From the NCBI RefSeq assembly GCF_910592395.1, contig NC_088313.1, positions 13,346,437-13,410,436 on the forward strand: 64,000 nt of DNA, written 5' to 3'. A program made the translations under genes and the position numbers. This document shows, one piece after another, positions 1 to 12,119 of this stretch; the stretch's first letter is position 1, and every line of letters begins with the position of its first letter. The notes beneath the pieces were generated by a model. It did not search any database. It was not told where the DNA came from and was given only the letters and a program-made list of their open reading frames with translations. This DNA comes from Lineus longissimus. Taxonomy: Eukaryota > Nemertea > Pilidiophora > Heteronemertea > Lineidae.

Positions 1-65
1 TGCAGATAAGATGGAACAAATTGACCAAGATCGGTTGGGTAGTTTATCTTGTTGATGATGAGATT

Positions 66-540
66 CGTACGCTTGGCTACGGATGTACATGCACTTTTGT
101 GTCTTGGGCTTTGTACATGTGCATTTGTGCTTGGGCTTTGTACATGTGCATTTGTGTTCAGGCTTTGTACATGTACATTTGTAGCTTGGACTTTGTACAT
201 GTACAAAACCAAGCACAAATGTACATGTGCATTTGTGCTCAGGCTCTGTACATGTTCATTTGTAGCTTGGGCTTTGTTCATGTATAAAACCAAGCACAAA
301 TGTACATGTACAAAGCCCAAGACACAAATGTGCATGTACATCTGTAGCCAAGCATGTACATTTCAGCTTGGGCTTTGTGCCTTAAGTACATTTGTAGCTT
401 GGGCTTTGTTTATGTACAAAACCAAGCACAAATGTACATGTACAAAGCCCAAGACACAAATGTGCATGTAGCCAAGCATGTACATTTCAGCTTGGGCTTT
501 GTGCATTAAGTACATTTTTGTAGCTTGGGCTTGTGATAAT
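66..540. repeat. Minisatellite with direct and inverted copies
   Basis: A roughly 30-bp unit built around TGTACATGTGCATTTG and GCTTGGGCTTTG is repeated many times. Some blocks run in reverse complement (CAAGCACAAATGTACATG, CAAAGCCCAAG), so the array can fold on itself. The open frames crossing it are a by-product of the repeat and are not treated as genes. Confidence 0.85.
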
Positions 541-1509
541 CACTCTGAAAGGAAAGATGGCTAAAATAGATCACAATGCAAGTAGGTGGGATAGATTAGA
601 TAAATAACTACAAGTTTGTCATGTAAACTTGGTACCATGTTGTCAAGTTAAGTACTAGTAGTGGATAATCAGTTGTAAAAAGGTAAAGTACATTTAATTT
701 TTTTAATTTTTTTTCTAATTGCATTTTGGTACCGGTAATTGATCAATGTCAAATTTGTGGTCGATGTAGCTTCAATGAAGTTGTGTGGAAAACCTGTACT
801 GTTTGTATTTTTTATTCGAACGAATAATATGATTTTGTACTCCATAGTTTTACAAAGTTTTTGTGAATCACTTGTTTGATTTTAACTCTCATCATAGACA
901 GTAGAATTACATATCACGTCAATCAGTTTTTGCATCTAATTTTCCCTTTATGTTACCAGACTTGTTTGTTTTTGAACCACATTCAGAGGCATAACCAGAT
1001 GCACGCCCCCCCCCCCCCCCCCCCATTCATGCAAAATCTTTTAAAAAATTTAATTAACCATGAAATTTTGGAACTCGCCAGGAACTTTGACGCTGTTATG
1101 ATGATGATGATGATGAATGATGATAACGATTATGTAGTACCGTGCCCAACAACCTATACTGACGTCTTTATTTGTACCTAGACTCCAGCTGAATCTGAAG
1201 TAGCTTCAGATTTTTCTGCAGCCTTTGACGAGATTGCCAAGAGGTCTTGTGACTGATCTACTCATAGGGCGTGAAACTTGCAAAAAGGCATGCCACTCTG
1301 TCACAGCCCTCCCAATCCCACCCCTGTGCATCCCTGTAGTCACATATGCATGTCAAACAACAACTCTCTTTAGTCGGTTGAAAATGTTTGAAAGTATGCC
1401 ACTGCATTTTACTAACTCAGTTTAAGTCCATAGAAATTAGAGTTCTTGGGTATTGAATTCAAGTTGTTGGAGTTCAAAATAAGCTCCTGGATTTCAAATA
1501 TAAAGCTCC
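541..1509. other. Intergenic, no gene seen
   Basis: AT-rich sequence with a 19-base poly-C run at about 1006-1024 and a short ATGATG microsatellite near 1098-1115. No exon with plausible splice sites or family similarity was seen. Confidence 0.6.
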
Positions 1510-1955
1510 TATGGTGGATTGTTTGGATTTAGTGGATCCTGGACATTGGATTTTGGATGCTGGATTCAACATTTTAGTCATTGGACTGCACCGCCTGGAT
1601 ATTCCAATCTCCTCTCCAGGCAATGAGATTAGATAGACTGCGCCAGTATTGCTATCATAATTGAGGTGCCTTAAGGGTAGTGTGTGCCACCGCTATTTTG
1701 AACCCAATTAAGGACCCTATACCCCCCCCCCCCCAGCTGCTCGGTTGTGCTAAGCAGTTATCACAAAATCATAAACGTGTGATCTCTAATTCCAAACCAG
1801 CCGCAGCCGATTAGGCTGTGCTTTTCATTTTTTTGAGACGAGATTGGAAAATCAGGCGGTGCAATCCAATGATTTAAAATCAAGAATCCAGGCGGTGAAA
1901 TCCAATGATTGAAAATGAATCCAGCATGCAAATCCAGTGTCCAGAATATAGTAAA
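1510..1955. repeat. Inverted-repeat (MITE-like) element
   Basis: Two arms of about 100 bp face each other. The left arm (about 1535-1615) contains GGACTGCACCGCCTGGAT. The right arm (about 1838-1950) contains its reverse complement, with part of the arm repeated twice (ATCCAGGCGGTG and AATCAGGCGGTG). The spacer holds a poly-C run. No transposase ORF is visible, so it is probably non-autonomous. Confidence 0.6.
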
Positions 1956-2461
1956 TTTGCGCACCCCCTGGAGTGTTTTATATTCTTGAGGAAAATGGAG
2001 AAAATACTGTCCATGATGGATTTGATGAACATGAAGCGTGTATTATTGCACAGCTGCAAAGGGACATTGGATAGGGGGCGTACTCAGTCAGTGCTTGTTT
2101 CCTTGAGCTCGTGCTAGTGAATGCAAAAACAAAGAAATGACAATCTGAAACTCCTGTCATGTGTTTCTAACATATCTGGTTCAATAATTAATCCATCAAT
2201 CAATTTAGTAGCCTTGATGGTAAAACTCTCCTTGTATCTTTTAAACTGTTCCTTAGATAACTGACTTTGATTCTTTTGCAAGAGACTACGAAATTTTCCG
2301 TTTTATTCACCTTGAATACGAAATAATCCAATTAAAAACCTAATCTAAGTTGCTTGTAATGCGTAACTTTTTCTCCTTTTGCGATTTTCTCAATATCATT
2401 CCTATGCATTGCTAACCAGAATAATTTCTTGTATTCAGCTGCTAAAAGTTAAAGTAAAAGG

Positions 2462-2781
2462 ATGGCGTCAAAAAATACGAAGACTGTCCAGTTTCTATTG
2501 AGTGTGGACCTCACCATTCTTGTTGGTAAGACCGCATTCATAATTGCTAATGCCTGCACGCATAGCATTCAAACTTGCTTTCCAAAATTTACAATTTAAT
2601 CTTCTCCTTTGTTATTTCCTTTGTTAAAACACAGTATCTCATTATATATTCTCTCTTTATCCAATAAAAATAATACTCAATGATTTTTTGAAACTTTGTG
2701 TTTACAGATAGTTTTTCTCTCCTATTCTGGAGTCATTTTGGCATTCTCAGCATGGAGTATGTGTATAAGATTAAGTCCTGA
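2462..2781 (+). CDS. Weak candidate two-exon small membrane peptide
   Basis: An ATG in fair context opens a 64-nt stretch (2462-2525) starting MASKNTKTVQ and ending at a GTAAGA donor. A TTTACAG acceptor precedes 2708, and the joined frame runs to TGA at 2779-2781, about 45 residues in all, rich in hydrophobic residues. A second possible donor (GTATGTG, 2759) could carry it on to further exons. The family is not recognised and no promoter or poly(A) signal was tied to it. It may be the start of a longer gene, or chance. Confidence 0.2.
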
Positions 2782-3869
2782 TGATGCTTGCTAATGATTA
2801 TGTGCATTCGGGTGTGAGAGCAACCCCCTCCCTCCCTCCCCCAAAACACAACTCCGGATACATTGTCATTGGGGGCCTCATGCATATTGCCCTGTTCTAA
2901 GGAAATGCATGTTCCCGGATCCCAGAAAAGGTATTTTGGCCATATTACTTTATTGGAGTGGTAATTAAATCTTCCCCTGAGCGGTAATTAAATCTTTTAA
3001 AATGTTGTGTTTAGCAAAGCAAATTGCATGGAAATTCTCTATTATAATAGCGGTACAGTTATAGGCTTTAGGTTTCCCTATCTATAATGCCTTGAGCACT
3101 GCTTCTAACAATATGTCCTGCAATTCACCCTAAAGACTTCAGATGGCCACAGATTGCCAGGTTGTCATGGCAGCTCCGTGTATCCCTGGAAAACGTTGTC
3201 ATTGAGTTTTTTTGTGCAGGGACAGGTTCGTCTGATTTTTAACCTTTTCTGGTTGAAATAGTACCAACACCAAAAAAGCTCAGCACTGCACTGTATTCCA
3301 ATTATCTCCATTCTATCAATGAACATGTACATGTATGCTAAGATAGCGAACATACATAAATTAATGTTTTCAAGATCTTGATAAGCGCAAATGCCACAGA
3401 TGCTATAACTATAAAAATACACTAATGGTAAAAATCTCGAATAAACAGAGCCACCTGATAAGCCACTCGACACCATGAACTAATTAACTGCTGTCTGAAA
3501 TTCTCTCCGGGTAATTTAACCTAGCTAGATAACGTAATTAATTAATCTCGATAAAAGGCCACATCTGATAACCTTGAACTGGTTTCAATTTAGGATAGTT
3601 GGTGACAGAACTGTCACTATTTTTAGACATTTTCTCACTGTTCTGAATTTTGTTCGTTCTTTTTTGAATATTTTAGCATTTACATGTACTCTCATTCTTT
3701 TTTCAAAGGTCCATTATCAAGAATCGATAAAGGCTATGATCTTTATGAAGTCTTTATCAATCCTCGATTGTATTCTACAAAGTACTCTTTTGCTGTGTAT
3801 TTCAACCTCAAGAATTGTTTTTCGAAAAAGTGAAAAACAAGAACAGTAAATCTTACTTATAATTGCATA

Positions 3870-4051
3870 TACAATAGAACCTCTCTATTAAGGACACCCT
3901 CGGGACTGACATATGCTGTCCTTATTAGAGAGGTGTCCTGATTACAGATGTCGAATTGAATGGAAACAACCAATTTTGGACCAATACTAGTGTTCTTAAT
4001 AGAGAGGTTGTCCTCAATAGAGAGGTGTCCGCTAAGGGATGTTCCACTGTA
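3870..4051. mobile_element. MITE, TACAGT...ACTGTA family
   Basis: Terminal inverted repeats of the form TACAATAGAACCTCTC and GATGTTCCACTGTA enclose about 180 bp containing subrepeats of TCTCTATTAAGGACA in both orientations. TA at each edge fits a Tc1/mariner-type target duplication. Related copies lie at 27257, 32145 and 45640, with fragments near 26745, 29736 and 30792. Confidence 0.75.
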
Positions 4052-4807
4052 GATTATTCAGACCAGCCAGATTGAGAGAGAAAAAACCTAAAAAGTTCAG
4101 TTCATAGATATCGGCTAGTGTTTCAACTCAGTTAACAACAATCAATAAGCCCTGTCCTCGGTCAAAGTTAACCTAGGAATTTGATAGTTCAATAACCTTT
4201 CAGTGCATATAATATGTGCATGTTTCATTCATTGATTGACATAAATTTTCGTAGATGAATAATGTATGGAAGTCAGCCAGTCAGGTATGCAATTTTGACA
4301 GTATTGATTGCCCAGGGAAAGTCGTCCTCATTATATATAACTATCATACAGGGTGTATCAAAAAAGTGTAAACTGCCTATTATTTATGCAATGATAAATG
4401 CAGCAAATCCCAAAAATGCAACTGAATGCTATTTGAAAAGTCCTCATTAATTCGGGCTCTGGGAGTGCAAACTAAAGAAAATTAGTTGGTAAGATTGTAC
4501 ATTATGTAACATTTTGAAGCTAAATATAAATAATGTTCTCTTTCAGGCATTTACACTCACTGGGTCTATACTCCATACAGGAAAGATATATTATCAACAT
4601 TTTAGTTGATTTACCACTTAATACCTACTCACTCTACACCTCAAGGGCATTCAGCTAACCACTTAATAATCCCCACAACAAAAGTTTTTAAAAAAACCCA
4701 TTCCTTTGAACTGTTATGGATTAAAGTTTATGAATGTTTTGAAATACATGTGTTGCTGTATTTAGCCATGTGAAATTTGATAAATCAGATTTTTCCTTTT
4801 TTAGAGT
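4052..4807. other. Intergenic, no gene seen
   Basis: AT-rich, unstructured sequence. A 62-codon open frame at 4262 has no splice context or recognisable motif. Confidence 0.5.
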
Positions 4808-4985
4808 GGTTCCAGATCATGTTCCCCGTTCACCATGGATAGTATAAAATTCCGCACCTTGCCGAGAATGAGGTGGGCCTTCCAGCTTGCTGAGCGGCGC
4901 CTTCCAGCTTGCTGAGTGGCACCTTCCAGCTTGCTGAGCGGCCTGTCGTGGGAGCAGAGAAATTTTTTCAATAATATTGTGAAAG
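4808..4985. repeat. Fragment of dispersed repeat A with internal triplication
   Basis: The segment CCTTCCAGCTTGCTGAG is repeated three times in tandem (about 4878-4945) inside a sequence that recurs at 6190, 9405 and 48138. Family A copies share the order: AATCAATTCCCCAG, TTCCAGCTTGCTGAG, GGCCTGTC, then TTCAAT and a TTGTTGTGTTCAT segment. Confidence 0.6.
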
Positions 4986-5327
4986 TGAACGATTGCAGAG
5001 TATACATGAGCTGATATTGTGTGTGCACAACGAAAGAACCCGCTGGGCAATTCACCCCAAAATTTAATGCATGTGATGTTCGGGTGTGTCCTAGCCACCA
5101 GATGGACGCAGGTTATTTTCAAACGAGTGGGCATTTTGGCTGTTTTTCTTGGGATGCAAACATTTTCCCAGGCCTCTTCCAGGCACGACCACTAAACACT
5201 ACTTGGAAGGCCTGCCTTGAATCACAAGATTATGATAAGGTTCTCGGTCGGTTTGGGGACTGATTCTCCAGGGTGCAGTGGGTGCAAGTATGAGGCGGTC
5301 AGTGATGTCTGCACATTATGGGGTGTA

Positions 5328-5463
5328 TGGTAAGGTGGTACAATTACAGCGCTGTTACAATTATAGCCTATGTGTGCATTAGTGTGTTAAACCAGCTGTT
5401 TTTCACACGGTTTGGGCTATGATTGTACCAAGACTATGACTTGCTGTACCACTTTTTCCTTAT
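5328..5463. mobile_element. Palindromic MITE, GTGGTACAATTA family
   Basis: The left end GGTAAGGTGGTACAATTA faces the right end GCTGTACCACTTTTTCC, with complementary inner segments around ATTATAGCC. The same family is seen at 17519-17646, and as a left-end fragment near 11932. Confidence 0.55.
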
Positions 5464-6189
5464 CAAGACATGTATTCTGCCCTCATGTTGATGCACTATG
5501 AAGGATCCTTATCAACTGTTGAGCGAGAGAATACATGGTTTTATGTTGTACCCAATAATAGTTCGTTACTGCATCTCGTTGGACGTGGTGATTCAATCCA
5601 GGCCCTATCTGTCCCATATCTGAAAGCCTTGCATAGTTTTCTTCCACATTTAGCATGTTTACTAAACTTGGTATGTAACATTTCCCTTTTGATTAATGCA
5701 ACGGTCAGTGCTGAACCTTGTACCCCCTATACCTGTCGGTTTCATCACTTTTAATAGAAAGTTACTTTTAAACAATTTTGTTGCGTGTAACACTTGTGGA
5801 AAATATAGTAAACTTCATTTAAAGTCATGGCCGTGTGTCAAATCCTGACCGGAGAGACTACCAATAGTCGTTGAAGTGTGGATTGCTTGAATAGGGGGAC
5901 ACAGTGTTTAAATTGAGCGCTGCATTTAAAACTATGACATTACATATAGTTTAGGTTTCGTAATTATCCCCCCCCCCCCCCCCCCACACACACTTATCGA
6001 GAATCACATCAACAGACATGACATGACATTCTCTTGTTTTCCTTCAATTCGCATGTCTAGAAAATCAAAGCAAAACAGTCCAAGCGGAAAACTTTAAGGG
6101 ACAAATTTATGAGCAGAAAGAAAAAACCCAAAAAGACCTTGTGAGGTAAGAGGGCAGCATGTTGAATGGAAATATGTACACCTGTGTTT
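5464..6189. other. Intergenic, no gene seen
   Basis: Holds an 18-base poly-C run at 5968-5985 followed by an ACAC microsatellite. The 94-codon open frame at 5470 has no supporting splice or family evidence. Confidence 0.5.
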
Positions 6190-6640
6190 ATGTCACCCTG
6201 GAGAATCAGTTCCCCAGTTTGTTGAGAATCAGGCAGGCTTTCCAGCTTGCTGCGGAGCTGGCCTGTCCTTGGAAAGAAGAAAGTTATTCAATAAAAATAG
6301 AAAAATTGTCTTCTTGGAGTCTTTCAACAAAGAATTGTTGTGTTCATATGGTAATAATAAGGATACTCAAGAATGATTTGCATCGCATTGATTTTGTGCG
6401 TGCATGCATAACAGAGTAACCTGAGAAACCAGGTTGTTCTCAAATTGACTGATGTCGGAAGTACACACTTTGGCTATTTTTCCTGTGATGCAGTCATTCT
6501 CCGAGGGCTCAAGCAGCACTATCCAGGGCAGGCTGCTCGGTAAGCTGGAGTACCCAAAATTAAGATAAGATTCTTGGCAATCTGGGAAACTCATTCTCTA
6601 GGGAAATTATGGCTAACATTTCAGGATTTCACATGTTTTT
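6190..6640. repeat. Dispersed repeat A copy (uninterrupted)
   Basis: Colinear with 9405-10420 but lacking the two insertions found there: it reads GGTAATAATAAGG where the other copy carries a SINE, and AAAATTAAGATAAG where the other copy carries a TTAA-flanked MITE. It is therefore an empty-site reference for both insertions. Confidence 0.65.
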
Positions 6641-8322
6641 CCGGCTTGAACGGCAGCCTTGGTCATATGGTGTATGGCACTGAGACCTGTTGGATGTTGG
6701 CCCGGGTTGGCTATTTTCAATGCAATAAGCAGCAACGTGAAAATTTTGAAAGTGTAAAATTTCATGTTTCTAAATGATTAGAAAATGATGGCAGCACCAT
6801 GCAGTGTGTCTAAAAACTTGATGTGCTTTGCCTACTTTGTTGTTGAACTTATATTTTATTCAGAAATTGTGTGGCACTGTGTCCTTAGTTTGCTGAGAAA
6901 GCTCCGAGATCATGTCATCCGTTCTGTGCCCTCCACCGGACCTGTAAGATGGTGATTTAGATTTGCTGGACTTGCTAGAGATAGGATATGTAATGAATAA
7001 ATAGAATTGCGAGAAATCGATTTATACTGATTAAAAGATTGAAGGGGCAGTGCACATTCGACAATAGACAGCTATGCAGTTTAGACACTATAAGTACTAG
7101 ATTTGCACAATTTAGTGTCGTTGGGGTCTGCTTAAAGGTAGGCTCCCCTGTAGTTTTTGTAATTACTTGTGTTCACTATCATCTCACTTCACAGTCATTG
7201 TGCACTGCAAGTAGAACACATGTATAACGACATGTATTACAGTCCTAATCACAAATGACATCCATCCTGGTTCACGTCAACGTACGCGCAAGTTGCGCAT
7301 CAATGACGCACCACTGATGCTCTTTTCTCTGCGTTTTGTGTAAATTATGCTCTAGCTACGCACTCATGCAGTAACGCGTCAATGACGCGAATTTAGAGAT
7401 AACAATTGTGATTTGGACTGTACCAAAAACCTATACCTTAAAAAAACCTCTTCTTCAAAGACAAGAAATACGGCATTACTTTCAGTCACTGAAGATCGAG
7501 ACCCGTTTACCAATTCGATCAATTCTTGTTTACATCAGAAGATATATTATTCCCAATGACACCTCAGCGATAAAACAGACTGTATCCTAACAACGTGGCA
7601 ATTATTTGTCTTATGATGCTGAACTGCATTTACTCTCTAGGTCCCAAATCCAATTCAGCCTTTCAGTTATGCGATTCAAAACCAGGGGCATGTCGCACAG
7701 GAGATGAGCCTAAATGACACCAGGAGATAATGGAAGAAATTGATGTTCTCATATTTCGCAAAAGACAGAGAAATGAACAAACAGTCCGTCTCAACCTGCC
7801 AAACTCAGAGCGACATGCACCTGGCTTTGCTGTGACATGCACATATATGTACTCCGTTGAGGACTTGAATCGGTGCCACAGTTGACAGAAGTTCAAACAA
7901 AATGTCCAGCTTTTGTATCTGCTTACGCATGTGCAAGTATGTCTTGGTTTCTTACCAATGCGGTTGGGTAACTGGAGACAAAATCTGAAAGTTTTGTTCC
8001 AACTTTTAGTGAACGTGGGCAGGCTGGCTTCACAGAGTTATTTCCAGGCCCCTCCCTGCTCTGTCTCTCAGATGGTGGCATATCAAAAGGAGACTCTACA
8101 CAGATAGTGGTCTCCAGGTGACCATTGATTTTGGTTTTTTGGGAACTGGGTTTGGTTTAAAATATTTCATGATCGTTAGGTGTAAGATAGGGAAGTTGTT
8201 GTCTAAATTACAAGCGTCCACCAACGTTTGTTGCCATCTTCGATTTGGAGAGAGTGAGAAGGCTTCTCAAGTAGTTACTCGATGATTGTTATTTCAGACA
8301 AAAATCCCTCATCTTTCCCTTA
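6641..8322. other. Intergenic, no gene seen
   Basis: No exon-like segment with splice sites or protein similarity was found on either strand. Short chance ORFs only. Confidence 0.5.
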
Positions 8323-8450
8323 GGTCCGGTTGTTAGAAAGCATATTAGCTTATAACATCATGTTGACATGTTGTTTCATGTACATCAATGCACATGTAAA
8401 AACATGTCGGCATGATGTTACTAGCTAACATGCTTTCTAAAAACCGGACC
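8323..8450. repeat. Near-perfect foldback (hairpin) element
   Basis: About 50-bp arms (GGTCCGGTTGTTAGAAAGCA on the left, the complement of GGTCCGGTTTTTAGAAAGCA on the right) with only a few mismatches surround a loop of roughly 28 bp. This is typical of a foldback MITE. Confidence 0.75.
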
Positions 8451-9404
8451 CCGGATGTCATGACGTGCTGAAAAAGTGACATGTCCCATGGCCTGCTTAT
8501 TTCATTATGAAAACTAAATCTTATTTTGATGACTTTAAACCTAATAAGGCTCCAGTAAATAATGTTTAGGGTGACAGAAGTTTGTCCGAAGTTGATAAGG
8601 CAACATTTTATGTCGGCTTATTAAATACTTAGAACTTAGTTTACTACTTTCGTTGAAGTTGGTGACAATTATAATTCATTATTATACAAGCCAAGTTTGA
8701 TTTGTCGTAACTGCACAATGGACACATACATTTCAAGCTGTATTTATGAGTGGGTCACTTTATTGAAATGTTAAAGCACCAAGTTGGTGACATTATCATG
8801 ATGTTTAATATATACAATTTTCTACATGTTGTTATTGAGGACAAGATATACTCTAGTTTCACGGCTCCAAGGCTGTTTCATTAATTCAGGGCAAAACTGC
8901 CCCCATGACCTCATGACCATCAGACAAGTTTGACGCTATTTAAATTTAGTATGTGTGTATGTATGTATGTGTCACCCATGGTCCAAAAATCATCAATCCC
9001 AGAACAACTAGAATGTCATTAAACAAACAGGTAGTTTGGCTTTGCTTGAATATCCAGGAACAATCTTACATCCCTGAGACTGGAGTATCACTTTTAAAAT
9101 AGGTGGCTTAAAAATTTTTATTTTCATAATAGTGTAGAAACTGAAGACTCTGTATATATCGCATTTCTTGAGTGTGTGAACAAATTACAGATGGCTGTTA
9201 CTGAAATATATTTACAGAGCTCCTGTATCATTGAAGAGCTGGTTCTAGGGTGCATCATAAAATGAACACAAACATGCTACCTATTGTTTCTGTTAACTTT
9301 TTGATGTATCACTGTTGTGCCTGCTCAGGTATACAACAAAAAGAATTGAAGGACCATCAGTACTCTGTCTGTCAAATTTGACTCTGCCATGATGCCATAC
9401 TTTG
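8451..9404. other. Intergenic, no gene seen
   Basis: A short GTATGTATGTATGTG microsatellite lies near 8950. Nothing else was identified. Confidence 0.5.
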
Positions 9405-9589
9405 TGTATTGTGTACTCACCATAGAAAATCAATTCCCCAGATATCCGAGAAACAGGCAAGCCTGCCAGCTTGCTGAGATGGCCTGTCATGGGAAAGGAA
9501 ATGTTCATCAGTAACGTAGGAAAAACTGTTCTGTTGGAGTCATTCAATGAAATATTGTTGTGTTCATCTGGTAATAATAGGGAATAATA

Positions 9590-9888
9590 GGGAATCAGTG
9601 GAGTAATGGTTAGAGCGCCGGACTCATAACCGAAAGGTCGTGGGTTCGACTCAGGTTGGAACCACAATACTGATTCAGTGTCCCTGGGCAAGACACTTAA
9701 CCCTGCAGTTGCCTCCCTCCACCAAGGAGTATAAATGGGTACCGGTCTGAAAGGATCAAGTGAACGCTGTATGAGTTGCTCCTTGAGTTCCCCTGAAAGG
9801 TTTCAGGAGAGACTGGGTAATAATGTAAAGTGCTTTGAGCGGGCGAACAGCCTGGATACTGCGCTATAAAAATCCCAACATTAAATAA
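9590..9888 (+). mobile_element. tRNA-derived SINE
   Basis: The head resembles a tRNA: A-box region TGGAGTAATGGTTAGAGCGC and B-box region GGTCGTGGGTTCGACTC at the usual spacing, with a CAT anticodon-like loop. A non-tRNA body follows (CCTGGGCAAGACACTTAACC) and a tail ending GCGCTATAAAAATCCC. The acceptor stem does not pair and there is a body and tail, so it is a SINE and not a functional tRNA gene. Confidence 0.85.
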
Positions 9889-10072
9889 GGTTCTTCAAGT
9901 ATGATTTGCATCACATGTCGAGAGAAATACACTGGCACATTTGGTTTGTCTCGTGGATGATTGGAAAATATTTCATTTTTTCTTGCGATGCAGCCATTCT
10001 CGCGGGTCTCAAACAGCACTTTCCAGGGAAGGCTGCTCAATAAGTTAAAGGGCCTGCTTCGAGTACCCAAGG

Positions 10073-10296
10073 TTAAAGGTGCACTTCTAAGGCAGCAGCA
10101 GAGGGGCTAATTTGGCCATCTTCAAGTGACTAGTATACACAGTAAGGGCCCTTGATCATGTCAGACTTAGCACTAAATATATCCCTCGTACAAGCGTAAA
10201 TCATTTCGACGTACTGTGAGATGTGAGAGCCATCTATTGGTGTATTTGTGTATCTTTATCTTGCCTGCCTAGCTGCTGCCTATATTGTCCCTTTAA
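10073..10296. mobile_element. TTAA-flanked MITE (piggyBac-like target site)
   Basis: Terminal inverted repeats begin AAGG and contain AGGCAGCAGC (left) facing GCTGCTGCCTATA (right). TTAA lies at both borders (10073-10076 and 10293-10296). The paralogous repeat A copy at 6.5 kb has a single TTAA at the matching place. No transposase is present. Confidence 0.65.
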
Positions 10297-10844
10297 GTTA
10301 AGATTCTCGGCAGTCTGGGGAACTTTGGTAGTCCAGGGCGATTATGTTAGTGAAGGATTTCCAGAAGAGTTATCACATCTATTCAGTGAGAATACTCCGA
10401 CATTTCTTACTTCAGCATAACATTCATTTTAGACTGTAAGCTTGTTAGTGTCGTTTGGAAGTGTTACAGTTAAAATCACGTTGCAATGATCAAATATATC
10501 GGTATATCTTTTACAAGTTTTCTTCATCGATTCTCGTATTGTTGACAGCAGTTATTAGAGTTGTTCTTTTATATCAAAATTATTGTATTATGCATTACGT
10601 TGTTGACGTGGTTCATGTTATGGTTGTAAGAATGAAAAGGAGTCATCAGAATGTGATGTAGAATTCACGAGACATTTGATCCCACAAAAGAGAGCTTTCT
10701 GTTAAAGGAGGAGTTGAAGAATTGTTTATTCTGGCCCAGCACTCATTGATACCAAGTTCCTGTATAGAAGAGCATGGATTTATAGAAGATGCATCTGGAA
10801 AGTATGTACATTAACAGGACTGTGTTGCTGTCAATAGCATGGGG

Positions 10845-11045
10845 CAGCTAATCCTTTAAACTATAGGAGGGTAATTACCCATTTAAGGAGTAGTAGTTGG
10901 ATTTACTGTCAAGCTGCATTTAGTATGGGCCAGGTAAATAAATCATGCTACTCCTCCTTTAAGTTTAAAGTAGCTAATCCTTTAAGCTTAAAGGAGAGTA
11001 ATTGCCCATTAAAGGAGTTGTAGCTGGATTTGCTGTCAAGCTGAC
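10845..11045. repeat. Two diverged direct repeats of about 130 bp
   Basis: The segment AGCTAATCCTTTAA followed by AGTAATTGCCCAT, AAGGAGT and GCTGTCAAGCTG occurs twice in the same orientation, separated by GCTACTCCTCCTTTAAG. Confidence 0.6.
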
Positions 11046-11227
11046 CACATGATAACCAGAAAGAATTACAAACTGTGTTTTAAAAAAGATGGCCATCAAC
11101 AGAGCTATTTCATTCGAAGAGTAGGCTAATCTGAAATGATGGAGTGATAATGGCTCTTGATGGATTGAGATGTGATATCTGTTGAACTTTTAGGAATTAT
11201 TCAATTCCCACTAGGGAAGAAACAGCC

Positions 11228-11370
11228 TTAAAGGGGTACGCCTTTCATTATTACTGGTGGTCCAGGAAACTAGAAATGCAGTTCTATACAAAGCTGTGGC
11301 GTTAGAAATAGGAAATAGATACAGTTAGACCAACAGTAAATTGGTGTGAATGAATGGCCTACCCCTTTAA
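11228..11370. mobile_element. Short TTAA-flanked MITE
   Basis: TTAAAGGGGTACGCC at the left faces GGCCTACCCCTTTAA at the right, leaving TTAA at each border as expected of a piggyBac-type target duplication. Fragments with AAAGGGGTACGCC also occur near 29705 and, inverted, near 17375. Confidence 0.65.
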
Positions 11371-12119
11371 TGCCATAGATTGTTCCATCTATGAAAGATA
11401 TTTGTGAAGTTTTTACATAAGAGGTGACCAGCAATGCCATTGATTGTACCTTGTGGATGATTATGGAAGTTGATTGTGATGTTTGTACATAAGAACAAAT
11501 AAATGTGATGAAGGCAGCCAGTGATCGAACTGTACTTACATATTTTCTCATTCTTTTTCTGCATGTTGTACTGTTGTACTGCCAACTAGTCTCTGACCAA
11601 CCTCGAATACCTGGGTCAATTGTATGCTCCTCCCCTTGCACAAGATAATTTTGCATAAGCTCAGTCAGTAGTGCCAAATGCCGACTGAAAGGCCCTGAAG
11701 TTCAGAATGGTCTTTGATGTGTCCTTCCTGCATGTAGCTTGTGAATCCTAATCTATATTGATACAAGTCGCATCCAGGTGCCACACAGTCATCTTCCGGT
11801 GCCACAGAAAAACTTGACCCTGTCTTTCTCTATATTTCTGAATGGTTGGGGCAGAATCGAGTTAGCAGTACAAGTCTGAAGTCAAAGTTCCAAGTCTGTT
11901 GGTGATGTGTCTTCAGGATTTAGTGTGTATGGTAAAGTGGTACACTTATAGCCCCAGTACAATTACATCCACAGGGTTCAAAAGTGCAGGTGGTACTAAA
12001 AATATCAAATGGTAGGATGACCATAATCTACCAATGCTCGGATGCGGGGATTAAAAACTTTCCTTGAAAGGCAACTGCAATACAATCTTGCAAAATAATT
12101 TCTACTGACCAGAGTGAAA
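11371..12119. other. Intergenic, no gene seen
   Basis: A left-end fragment of the GTGGTACAATTA MITE family occurs near 11932. The 135-codon minus-strand open frame that ends at 11270 overlaps a MITE and has no recognisable motif. Confidence 0.45.

Larger units (their letters stand above)
9405..10420. repeat. Dispersed repeat A copy carrying two nested insertions
   Basis: Matches 6190-6640 in order, but is split by a tRNA-derived SINE (about 9590-9888) and by a TTAA-flanked MITE (10073-10296). After each insertion the family A sequence resumes (TTCAAGTATGATTTGCATC near 9895; AAGATTCTCGGCAGTCTGG near 10300). Confidence 0.65.

Noticed and set aside
49-471. 140-codon open frame
   Set aside because: It lies wholly in the minisatellite and its Cys/Thr-rich translation only mirrors the repeat unit.
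9599-9672. Functional tRNA-Met gene
   Set aside because: A and B boxes are present, but the acceptor stem does not pair and a SINE body and tail follow.
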